51,924 nt of DNA, from positions 1 to 51,924 of the forward strand of contig CACHTB010000004.1 in assembly GCA_902582735.1 (NCBI GenBank), in the 5' to 3' direction. Every line of letters begins with the position of its first letter. Position 1 is the stretch's first letter. The notes beneath the pieces were generated by a model that was not told where the DNA came from, did not search any database, and saw nothing but the letters and a program-made list of their open reading frames with translations. Below are positions 45,095 to 51,924 of the stretch, piece by piece. This stretch comes from an uncultured Pelagibacteraceae bacterium (GTDB lineage Bacteria > Pseudomonadota > Alphaproteobacteria > Pelagibacterales > Pelagibacteraceae). The translations under genes and the position numbers were made by a program.

Positions 45095-46420
45095 ATGACT
45101 AAATCAAAAAATCCAGAAACAATTGCATTACATGGCGGTGATTACAGAAAAGATCCAGCAACTACTGCAGTAGCTGTACCAGTATATAGAACAACATCTT
45201 ATCAATTTAATGATACAGATCATGCTGCAAATTTATTTGCACTAAAAGAATTTGGAAACATTTACACAAGAATAATGAATCCAACAAATGACGTTTTAGA
45301 AAAAAGAGTTGCGGCTCTTGAGGGTGGACTAGCGGCTGTTAGTGTTGGTTCAGGACAAGCAGCATCAACATTTGCTATAATGAATGTATGTCAATCAGGT
45401 GATAATTTTATCAGTTCCACAGATTTATACGGGGGTACAGTTAATTTGTTCACACATACTTTAAAAAAATTAGGTATTGAATGTAGATATGCTGATCCAT
45501 CAGATCCAAGCAATTTTGAAAAATTAATAGATGATAAAACAAGATGTTTTTATGCAGAAACTTTACCAAATCCATACTTAAGAGTATTTCCAATTAAAGA
45601 GGTCTCAGACATCGGAAGAAAGCACAATATCCCTTTAATTATGGATAATACTGCAGCGCCAGTTATTTGTAAGCCATTAGAACATGGAGCTGCTGTAGTA
45701 GTTCATTCACTAACTAAGTTTATTGGTGGTCATGGTACCGTAATAGGAGGATGTCTTGTTGATGGAGGTAATTTTGACTGGACAAAGGATCCTAAAAGAC
45801 AACCATTATTTAATGAGCCTGATGCAAGTTATGGAGGGGCACAATGGGGTGTTGTAGTTCCGCAGTTGACTGGAGCGAATGTATCATACGCAGTAAGAGC
45901 ACGTGTTGTTCTCTTAAGAGATCTAGGAGCACCATTAGCACCCGATAATGCCTGGGGAATAATTCAAGGATTAGAAACTGTTCCGTTAAGGATGAAACAA
46001 CATTGTTCTAATGCCGAGAAAGCTGTTGCATTTTTACAAAAACATAAAAATGTAGATAGAGTTATCTACCCCACTCTGCATAAAGGAAAAATTGCTGAAA
46101 GATCAAAAAAATATATGAAGGGTGGAAATGGAGCATTAATTGGAATAGAAGTAAAAGGTGGAGTTGAAGCGGGTAAAAAGTTCATAGAAGCTCTTAAGAT
46201 GTTTTATCACGTTGCAAATATTGGTGATGCTAGAAGTTTAGCGATTCATCCAGCAACAACCACTCATAGTCAATTAACAGAAGAGGAATTGCTAGCAGCG
46301 GGTGTAACACCAGGATATGTTAGACTTTCAATAGGTATAGAACATCCCGATGATATTATTGCTGATCTGGACCAAGCATTAGGTGCTTCAGGAAAACCTA
46401 GTTTGAAAGCTGTAAGTTAG
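45095..46420 (+). CDS. metY: O-acetylhomoserine sulfhydrylase, paralog 2
   Basis: The frame is open from 45002 but the ATG at 45095, behind AAGGGGGA, gives the natural start MTKSKNPETIALHGGDYRK (441 aa). It follows canonical MetY closely: YTRIMNPTNDVLEKRVAALE, IMDNTAAPVICKPLEHGAAV, PLP Lys in VVHSLTKFIGGHGTVIGG, and HPATTTHSQLTEEELLAAGV. It catalyses O-acetylhomoserine plus sulfide (or methanethiol) to homocysteine (or methionine). SAR11 lacks assimilatory sulfate reduction and uses reduced sulfur such as DMSP-derived methanethiol, so this step matters. It converges with ctaA with a 23-bp overlap. Confidence 0.92.
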   Translation: MTKSKNPETIALHGGDYRKDPATTAVAVPVYRTTSYQFNDTDHAANLFALKEFGNIYTRIMNPTNDVLEKRVAALEGGLAAVSVGSGQAASTFAIMNVCQSGDNFISSTDLYGGTVNLFTHTLKKLGIECRYADPSDPSNFEKLIDDKTRCFYAETLPNPYLRVFPIKEVSDIGRKHNIPLIMDNTAAPVICKPLEHGAAVVVHSLTKFIGGHGTVIGGCLVDGGNFDWTKDPKRQPLFNEPDASYGGAQWGVVVPQLTGANVSYAVRARVVLLRDLGAPLAPDNAWGIIQGLETVPLRMKQHCSNAEKAVAFLQKHKNVDRVIYPTLHKGKIAERSKKYMKGGNGALIGIEVKGGVEAGKKFIEALKMFYHVANIGDARSLAIHPATTTHSQLTEEELLAAGVTPGYVRLSIGIEHPDDIIADLDQALGASGKPSLKAVS

Positions 46421-47432
46421 ATTTTGTATTTATAAAATAAAAATATATACAAGCACTTACTAAAAAAATTGAACTTATTTGGTGTACAGATGCAATATAT
46501 ATCTGTGCACCATATATAACTGTCACAATTCCTAAAATAATCTGAAAAATAAGTAAAATACCTAATACATTTACGGATTTATATAAACCAAACATCTTTG
46601 CTTTATAAGTTTTATAAACAATAAATAAATAAAAAATTACTATAATGTATGCTAAGTTTCTGTGAATAAATTGGACTAATGAAGGATCGTTAAATGCAGA
46701 TAATTTAAATAAATTAATTATATTATTATCATCTGGAAAATATGAATTACCCATTAAAGGCCAAGAATTGTAAATTTTACCTGCGTCCATCCCCGATACA
46801 AACGCACCAATTACTATTTGAGTAAAAATCAAAATAATAAATAAAAGTGGAATTATAGGATTTAACTTGTTTAATGTACTTTTAATTTTTATTAATTTTA
46901 AATAATTCCATAAAATTAATGATAAAATTAAAAAGGCAATCAATAAGTGGACTGACAACCTATAATGACTTACGTCCACTCTATCGACTAATCCACTTCT
47001 TACCATATACCATCCAATAAAACCCTGAAAACATATTAATAAGAATATCAAATAATAATGAAGTAGATTTAATAATTTGATTTTAAAAGAAAAATATATC
47101 AAAGGAAGTAAGAAACATAACCCAATTAATCTTCCAAAAAATCTATGGAACCATTCCCACCAAAATATTACTTTGAACTCACTAAGAGACATGCTGTAGT
47201 TTTGTAGCTGAAATTCAGGAATTTTTTTATATGCTTCAAAATATTGAATCCAAGTATTCTTACTCACTGGGGGAAAGAAACCTTTAAAAAACTCCCACTC
47301 GGTTATAGATAAACCAGAGTCTGTTAATCTAGTTAGGCCACCAATAATTATCATTAAAGAAACTAAAAAAAACATTACTAATAACCATTTTGCAATAAAT
47401 GGTCTGTACTCATTGTTAATTTCTATATACAT
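46398..47432 (-). CDS. ctaA: Heme A synthase (COX15/CtaA type)
   Basis: A 344-residue polytopic protein oxidising heme O to heme A for cytochrome aa3 oxidase. About eight membrane helices. Conserved signatures GGLTRLTDSGLSITEWEFFKG, WWEWFHRFFGR, GFIGWYMVRSGLVDRVDVSHYRLS (only parts quoted here) and GAFVSGMDAGKIYNSWPLMG with the heme His residues. Its 3' end overlaps metY by 23 bp on the opposite strand. Confidence 0.95.
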   Translation of the reverse strand: MYIEINNEYRPFIAKWLLVMFFLVSLMIIIGGLTRLTDSGLSITEWEFFKGFFPPVSKNTWIQYFEAYKKIPEFQLQNYSMSLSEFKVIFWWEWFHRFFGRLIGLCFLLPLIYFSFKIKLLNLLHYYLIFLLICFQGFIGWYMVRSGLVDRVDVSHYRLSVHLLIAFLILSLILWNYLKLIKIKSTLNKLNPIIPLLFIILIFTQIVIGAFVSGMDAGKIYNSWPLMGNSYFPDDNNIINLFKLSAFNDPSLVQFIHRNLAYIIVIFYLFIVYKTYKAKMFGLYKSVNVLGILLIFQIILGIVTVIYGAQIYIASVHQISSIFLVSACIYFYFINTKSNLQLSN

Positions 47433-47475
47433 GTTTATCTTAATATAATATTTATATAGAATTCCAATTGTTCAA

Positions 47476-47766
47476 ATGTCGCCAAATAATCGAAAAAAAT
47501 TAAATACACTTAGAAAAAGGCTAGATATCTTAGATAATAAATTATTAAATCTAATAAGTTTAAGAAGCAATATAGTCAAAGATGTCCTCAAGCTTAAAAA
47601 TCACAAAAGTGAAATAGTTGATAAAAAAAGAATTTCAAAAATCCTTAATAATATAAAAAAAAAATCATTAAAAAAAAAAATCGATCCCAAGATAACTAAT
47701 CGGATATGGAAAAATATGATATTCGCATATATTGATTATGAGAGAAGAAATTTTAAAAAAAAATAA
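47476..47766 (+). CDS. Chorismate mutase, AroQ type
   Basis: A 96-residue all-helical chorismate mutase producing prephenate for Phe/Tyr synthesis. LNTLRKRLDILDNKLLNLIS, then LRSNIVKDVLKLK and EIVDKKRISKILNNI place the catalytic Arg and Lys residues as in AroQ. Its stop at 47764-47766 is directly adjacent to the rpmG end at 47767 with no spacer. Divergent from ctaA across 43 bp. Confidence 0.88.
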   Translation: MSPNNRKKLNTLRKRLDILDNKLLNLISLRSNIVKDVLKLKNHKSEIVDKKRISKILNNIKKKSLKKKIDPKITNRIWKNMIFAYIDYERRNFKKK

Positions 47767-47958
47767 TCATTTACTATGTGGTGGAAGTTTTTTTTCAACA
47801 AAGACTTCATGTTTTCGAGTAGCCGGATTATATTTCTTTGCCTTTAGTTTAACCTTTGCTTTTTCACCACCAGCAGGTTTTTTTACATAATAGAAAAATG
47901 GACTATCTGGTTTAGCTTCTGGGACAAGTCTAACTTTTACGTGTGTTTTTTTGGCCAT
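47767..47958 (-). CDS. rpmG: 50S ribosomal protein L33
   Basis: A 63-residue L33 of the zinc-free type: MAKKTHVKVRLVPEAKPDSP, FYYVKKPAGGEKAKVKLKAK, YNPATRKHEVFVEKKLP. It is slightly longer than typical L33 (about 55) because of the insertion after KPAGG. One base separates it from the MerR regulator upstream. Confidence 0.93.
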   Translation of the reverse strand: MAKKTHVKVRLVPEAKPDSPFFYYVKKPAGGEKAKVKLKAKKYNPATRKHEVFVEKKLPPHSK

Positions 47959-47959
47959 T

Positions 47960-48328
47960 TTATTTTTTTATTTCTTTTATCAATTTAGAAATTTTATTTA
48001 GTTTGGTTTTTAAAATGTTTTTCGTGTTTATAGATATATTGACTGTTTCGTCAAGATATGTTTGCTCGCTATCTAGTTGTTTTTTAACTCCTTCAATGGT
48101 CATGCCCTTGTCTTTTAATAAAAATTTTATATTTTTGATTATTTCTATAGTTTCAACATCGTAGTATCTTCTATTACCTGCTAATACTTTTGGTTTAATT
48201 TGTTTAAATTCTTTTTCCCAATATCTTAGTGTATGTGTTGACAATGCTCCATTTTTTGAATTAACTAAATTCAGAATTTCAGCAACTTCACTGATTGTTT
48301 TATATGCATCCAAGGTTTTTTTAGTCAT
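47960..48328 (-). CDS. MerR-family transcriptional regulator
   Basis: A 122-residue protein with an N-terminal winged helix (TISEVAEILNL, TLRYWEKEF, RRYYDVETIEIIKNIKFLLK), the MerR signature. The C-terminal half is a short coiled coil with no ligand Cys. In alphaproteobacteria this gene consistently follows ihfA (plsX-fabH-ihfA-merR). It overlaps ihfA by 8 bp. Confidence 0.9.
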   Translation of the reverse strand: MTKKTLDAYKTISEVAEILNLVNSKNGALSTHTLRYWEKEFKQIKPKVLAGNRRYYDVETIEIIKNIKFLLKDKGMTIEGVKKQLDSEQTYLDETVNISINTKNILKTKLNKISKLIKEIKK

Positions 48329-48611
48329 TATTTATATAATTTTTTAATTCTTTTGAGGGTTTAAATAAAACAACTTTTCGTGATGAAATTATTTTAACCT
48401 CTTTTGTTTTTGGATTTCTTCCAATACGTTCATTTTTATTTCTTAATGAAAACGTACCAAATTTTGCAATTTTTACTTTTTTGTTAGAAATAAGATTATT
48501 TAATATTATTTGAAAAACATCCTCAAGTAAATTTTCTGAAATTTTTTTTGAAAACCCAATTTGCATGTAAATTGAGTTAACAATTTGTTTTTTTGTCAGA
48601 TTGATTCTCAT
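48321..48611 (-). CDS. ihfA: Integration host factor subunit alpha
   Basis: A 96-residue DNA-bending HU/IHF protein. INLTKKQIVNSIYMQIGFSK, KVKIAKFGTFSLRNKNERIG-RNPKTKE contain the conserved GTFSL and the proline-tipped arm (RNPKT) that intercalates DNA. The alpha assignment rests on the location beside the MerR gene and plsX. It begins 3 bp after plsX; fabH, normally between them, is absent. Confidence 0.9.
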   Translation of the reverse strand: MRINLTKKQIVNSIYMQIGFSKKISENLLEDVFQIILNNLISNKKVKIAKFGTFSLRNKNERIGRNPKTKEVKIISSRKVVLFKPSKELKNYINND

Positions 48612-48614
48612 TGA

Positions 48615-49622
48615 TTAATTTATATTTTCTTTAATTTTATCAATCAATCTTCCTTTTATAACTTTTTCACCAACTTTAAGAGAATTTGCAAATCCAATTG
48701 CATCTGTTGATCCATGGCTTTTTATTACTGGCTTGTTCAATCCAAGTAATATAGCACCATTATACAATCTGGGGTCTAGTTTATTTTTGAATTTTTTTAA
48801 ATTCTTAATATTTAATAAAGATGAAAATTTTCCAATGAAATTTGAGGTCATAGATTTTTTAAGTTCAGATGTAATAAAATTCGCTGTGCCTTCTGCTGTT
48901 TTCAAGGCAATATTACCAGTAAAACCATCTGTTACTATTACGTTTACACCACCATCCATAATATGATTTCCTTCTATATAGCCACAAAATTCAAATAAAT
49001 TATTTTTTTTATCATTCAAGGCTTGGTATGTATTTTTAATAATTGTATTTCCTTTTATTTCTTCTGAGCCAATATTAAGTAAAGCTACTTTTGAGATTTC
49101 GTTTTCAAATAACGATTTATGCAAAGCTGAGCCCATTACACTAAAATCAATTAAATTTTTTTCGTTACATTCTATGTTTGCTCCTAAATCAAGAACTACA
49201 TTCATTCCATTTCTATTTGGCCATAGTGCTGACAACGCAGGTTTGTCAATGTTTGTTATCATTTCAAGATTAAGTTTTGCTATAACAAAAAGAGCTCCAG
49301 TGTTACCAGCCGAAACAACGCAATCAGACTCCCCTTCCTTTAAACTTTCCATTGCAAGCCAGAGACTTGTATCTTTCCCTTTCTTTGCAGCACCTAGAGC
49401 TGTATCTGTATCCTCTATGATTTTTTCTGTATGAATTATTTTGAATTTATCTGAGTTAATTTTATATTTTTTTATAAGTGGATGTATTGATTTTTCATTT
49501 CCAAAGATTAAATAAAATATATTGTTTGAGCTCTTTAGGTGATGGGAAAGTCCTTCAATGGTTTTATCAGGTGAATTTTCACCACCCATTGCATCGATAG
49601 CAATGGTAATACGATCTGTCAT
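48615..49622 (-). CDS. plsX: Phosphate acyltransferase PlsX
   Basis: A 335-residue enzyme making acyl-phosphate from acyl-ACP, the first step toward phosphatidic acid with PlsY. ITIAIDAMGGENSPDKTIEG, DTALGAAKKGKDTSLW, VSAGNTGALFVIAKL, VLDLGANIECNEKNLIDFSV and GFTGNIALKTAEGTANFI are canonical. It lies 6 bp downstream of rpmF. Confidence 0.97.
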   Translation of the reverse strand: MTDRITIAIDAMGGENSPDKTIEGLSHHLKSSNNIFYLIFGNEKSIHPLIKKYKINSDKFKIIHTEKIIEDTDTALGAAKKGKDTSLWLAMESLKEGESDCVVSAGNTGALFVIAKLNLEMITNIDKPALSALWPNRNGMNVVLDLGANIECNEKNLIDFSVMGSALHKSLFENEISKVALLNIGSEEIKGNTIIKNTYQALNDKKNNLFEFCGYIEGNHIMDGGVNVIVTDGFTGNIALKTAEGTANFITSELKKSMTSNFIGKFSSLLNIKNLKKFKNKLDPRLYNGAILLGLNKPVIKSHGSTDAIGFANSLKVGEKVIKGRLIDKIKENIN

Positions 49623-49628
49623 AAAAAA

Positions 49629-49808
49629 CTACTCTTTAGGATCTAAAACTTGTCTTCCTTTATAAAATCCAGTTTTTAAATCTAAGTGGTGAGATAATCT
49701 GTACTCACCGGAATTTTTATCTTCAATTATATTCTTAGATGAAACTTTTATATGAGATCTTCTCATTCCAGCTCTAGATTTTGTTGTTTTACGTTTTGGT
49801 ACAGCCAT
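49629..49808 (-). CDS. rpmF: 50S ribosomal protein L32
   Basis: A 59-residue L32 from ATG 49806-49808 to TAG at 49629. It begins [19 protein letters not shown] and ends GRQVLDPKE, with [17 protein letters not shown] in the second half; the zinc-free L32 form common in Proteobacteria. It is 6 bp from plsX and 2 bp from the bc1 chaperone gene. rpmF-plsX adjacency recalls the enterobacterial order, while the neighbours are alphaproteobacterial. Confidence 0.95.
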   Translation of the reverse strand: MAVPKRKTTKSRAGMRRSHIKVSSKNIIEDKNSGEYRLSHHLDLKTGFYKGRQVLDPKE

Positions 49809-49810
49809 AT

Positions 49811-50284
49811 TTAAAAATTATGGATTATTATATCTTTTGTAAAGTTATTTAAAGTATTATTTGAAAGGTATTCGTTATATTTTTTATAATAATTTGCATA
49901 AAACTTAATATTTTTATCTAAATTGAATATTTTTTTGAAAAAAATAGCAATATTTTCATCTTTAGACATGTCCATAATTTCAATTTTATCAAGAATAGCA
50001 TAAAATATATTAACATAATCTTTCATTTTTTTATTAACAGAAACATCTCCATAACCTATTTCTCTAATAGAAAGTTCAATTTGCCTTACAAAAAAATCGA
50101 ATAATTCTTGTGATTTATTTTTATTAATTTCTGATTTAAATTTTTTCAAAAATAATGCAAAGTGAAACATAAGAAACAATAGTCGATCAGAGAATTCATC
50201 ATTTCTCTCAAGGTTTAAGTATAGATTTTTATTTCTAGTTAATTTAATTAAATTGTTGTAAATATTTAAATATTCAGAATTCAT
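49811..50284 (-). CDS. Ubiquinol-cytochrome c chaperone (CBP3/UQCC1 family)
   Basis: A 157-residue protein matching the family that assembles cytochrome b of the bc1 complex. [20 protein letters not shown], then [20 protein letters not shown] and [20 protein letters not shown] are the diagnostic region ([15 protein letters not shown]). In alphaproteobacteria it is normally followed by a DUF177 (YceD) gene; here that gene is absent and rpmF follows in 2 bp. The start codon touches that of bamE. Confidence 0.85.
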   Translation of the reverse strand: MNSEYLNIYNNLIKLTRNKNLYLNLERNDEFSDRLLFLMFHFALFLKKFKSEINKNKSQELFDFFVRQIELSIREIGYGDVSVNKKMKDYVNIFYAILDKIEIMDMSKDENIAIFFKKIFNLDKNIKFYANYYKKYNEYLSNNTLNNFTKDIIIHNF

Positions 50285-50746
50285 ATGCGTATTTTGTTAT
50301 TACTAATTGTTTTTTTTATCACCGCTTGTTCATCAAATAAAGTATCAAAAAACCACGGTTTTATCTCTCTAGAGAATAAATTAAAAAATATAGTAATTAA
50401 TAAATCAAATAAAAATGACATAATCGCAGTTATTGGGCATCCCTCCTCTATTAGCAAATTCAATTCAAATAAATGGTTTTATATAGAGAGAAAACAAACA
50501 AACCAGTCATTGTTTAAGTTGGGTATAAAAAAAATTAGTAAAAATAATATTTTAGTTATTGAATTTAATAACCAAGGTTTAGTAAAAAACAAGAAATTAG
50601 TTGATCTCAATGATATGAAAGAGCTAAAATATGTTAAAAAAATTACTACAAAAGAATTTGAACAAGATAATACTATATATAATATATTCTCAAGTTTGCG
50701 GGAGAAAGTTAATGCTCCTGCAAGAAATAGAACTAATAAAGATTAA
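50285..50746 (+). CDS. bamE: Outer membrane protein assembly factor BamE
   Basis: A 153-residue SmpA/OmlA-type lipoprotein. Signal peptide with lipobox at residues 12-15 (ITAC), then the BamE core [23 protein letters not shown] (the DV/GxPS turn) and [16 protein letters not shown]. It is a component of the Bam complex inserting beta-barrels. Divergent from the bc1 chaperone with zero bases between the start codons (CATATG), so its promoter must lie inside that neighbour. It converges on hppA with a 4-bp overlap. Confidence 0.9.
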   Translation: MRILLLLIVFFITACSSNKVSKNHGFISLENKLKNIVINKSNKNDIIAVIGHPSSISKFNSNKWFYIERKQTNQSLFKLGIKKISKNNILVIEFNNQGLVKNKKLVDLNDMKELKYVKKITTKEFEQDNTIYNIFSSLREKVNAPARNRTNKD

Positions 50747-51924
50747 TGACCACCAGCGATAACTGCAAGTAGCAATAGAGCAACAATATTTGTAATTTTA
50801 ATCATTGGATTTACAGCTGGTCCAGCTGTATCTTTGTATGGATCTCCCACTGTATCACCAGTTACTGCTGCCTTATGGGCCTCAGATCCCTTTCCACCAA
50901 ATTTACCATCCTCAATATACTTCTTTGCATTGTCCCAAGCTCCACCACCTGCTGTCATTGAAACTGCAACAAATAACCCAGTAATAATTACTCCAAGCAA
51001 CATGGCTCCAACTGAAGATAGAGCAGCGACCTGGCCACCTATTGGTAGAATTATTATATATAAAACAATTGGAGATAAAACTGGTAACAATGAAGGTATT
51101 ATCATTTCTTTAATTGCTGCTTTAGTTAATAAATCAACAAGTTTACCGTAATCTGGTTTTGCTTTACGTTTCATTATTCCAGGAATTTTTTTAAATTGTC
51201 GTCTAACTTCGATAACAACAGCACCGCCTGCTCTTCCAACCGCTTGCATTCCCATTGAACCAAACAAGTATGGAAGCATTCCACCAATTAATAAACCAAC
51301 TACTACAAATGGATTTGATAAATCAAAAGAAACTACTATTCCCTCAAGTTTAGAACCAGTTTCTTTTGAGAAATATTTAATGTCTTCAGTATATGCTGCA
51401 AATAAAACCAAAGCACCCAAACCAGCTGACCCTATAGCATAACCTTTTGTGACTGCTTTTGTTGTATTTCCTACAGCGTCTAATGCATCTGTTGTTCTTC
51501 TAACATTTTTTGGTAGATTAGACATTTCTGCAATTCCACCAGCGTTGTCTGTTACTGGTCCATAGGCATCAAGTGCTACGACCATGCCTGCTAGCGCAAG
51601 CATTGTTGTAACCGCAATTGCAATTCCAAATAAACCAGCAATCGCATTTGTTATTAATATACCCGCAACAATAATTAATGCTGGTATAGCAGTTGCTTCC
51701 ATTGATATAGCTAATCCCTGTATAACATTCGTACCATGTCCAGTTGTTGAAGATGCGGCCACTGTTTTAACGGGACGATAATCTGTACCCGTGTAATATT
51801 CAGTAATCCAAATTAGTAATCCAGTAATAATTAAACCAACAACGCCACAATAATATAAGCTAATTCCTGTAAATGTAGTGTCACCAAAACTATAACTAGC
51901 ATCTAAACCAATTACATAATCTGT
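50743..51924 (-). CDS. hppA: Membrane pyrophosphatase (K+-independent H+-PPase), C-terminal part
   Basis: The 3' part of a proton-pumping pyrophosphatase; the frame is still open at the window edge, and the GTG at 51762 is an internal Val, not the start. [20 protein letters not shown], then [17 protein letters not shown] and [19 protein letters not shown] are the substrate-binding motifs. [16 protein letters not shown] carries the Lys and Thr that mark K+-independent enzymes. It couples PPi hydrolysis to proton export, a common feature of SAR11 energy metabolism. Confidence 0.96.
   Translation of the reverse strand, partial: TDYVIGLDASYSFGDTTFTGISLYYCGVVGLIITGLLIWITEYYTGTDYRPVKTVAASSTTGHGTNVIQGLAISMEATAIPALIIVAGILITNAIAGLFGIAIAVTTMLALAGMVVALDAYGPVTDNAGGIAEMSNLPKNVRRTTDALDAVGNTTKAVTKGYAIGSAGLGALVLFAAYTEDIKYFSKETGSKLEGIVVSFDLSNPFVVVGLLIGGMLPYLFGSMGMQAVGRAGGAVVIEVRRQFKKIPGIMKRKAKPDYGKLVDLLTKAAIKEMIIPSLLPVLSPIVLYIIILPIGGQVAALSSVGAMLLGVIITGLFVAVSMTAGGGAWDNAKKYIEDGKFGGKGSEAHKAAVTGDTVGDPYKDTAGPAVNPMIKITNIVALLLLAVIAGGH

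Overview
The window is a roughly 30% GC, extremely compact stretch of an alphaproteobacterial chromosome. Very A/T-rich codon use, Lys/Asn/Ile-rich proteins, gene overlaps of 1-23 bp, tRNAs that abut coding genes and the gene order together point to the SAR11 clade (Pelagibacterales). This is inferred from sequence character and synteny, not from a database search. It is almost entirely core genome, with one accessory patch at about 28.8-33.35 kb.

Layout. 1-5.7 kb (+): end of scpB, then tatABC, serS, yajC and secDF, a protein-export block. 5.7-9.2 kb (-): a PuuD-like membrane protein and uvrA. 9.3-14.6 kb (+): ssb, gyrA, coaD, a periplasmic cyclophilin, tgt and tRNA-Lys. 14.6-18.6 kb: a Tat-type M48 lipoprotein peptidase, DUF502 protein, recG, sdhE and tRNA-Ser. 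18.7-28.8 kb (+): a frameshifted rarD, then an envelope and information-processing run (mltB, SPOR lipoprotein, D,D-carboxypeptidase, tmk, holB, metG, tatD, metallo-beta-lactamase-fold protein) and two transporters.

28.8-33.35 kb is accessory: 485 bp with no recognisable gene, a minimal MGMT domain, an anomalous ~52% GC structured island, a small membrane ORF, a tyrosine recombinase with a frameshift, two glycosyltransferases and a GIY-YIG protein. It ends at the 3' side of tRNA-Glu. 33.4-41.5 kb is core again: glpX, SbmA/BacA-like transporter, NDUFS4-like subunit, tRNA-Pro, zinc-ribbon protein, nhaA, glutathione peroxidase, hom, argC, rpsI and rplM. 41.7-46.4 kb (+) is a four-gene sulfur-metabolism neighbourhood: two different MetY-family PLP enzymes flanking an alpha/beta hydrolase and an unassigned Rossmann-like protein. 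Both metY leaders can fold so as to hide the ribosome binding site. 46.4-51.9 kb: ctaA/COX15, chorismate mutase, rpmG, a MerR regulator, ihfA, plsX, rpmF, the cytochrome bc1 assembly chaperone, bamE and the 3' part of hppA.

Most notable: (i) a Tgt that has lost all four zinc ligands at preserved spacing, in a locus without queA; (ii) the metY-hydrolase-orphan-metY cluster with candidate riboswitch-like leaders; (iii) the GC-rich structured island beside the recombinase; (iv) two genes broken at 7-A runs. No CRISPR array, rRNA or insertion sequence was seen.
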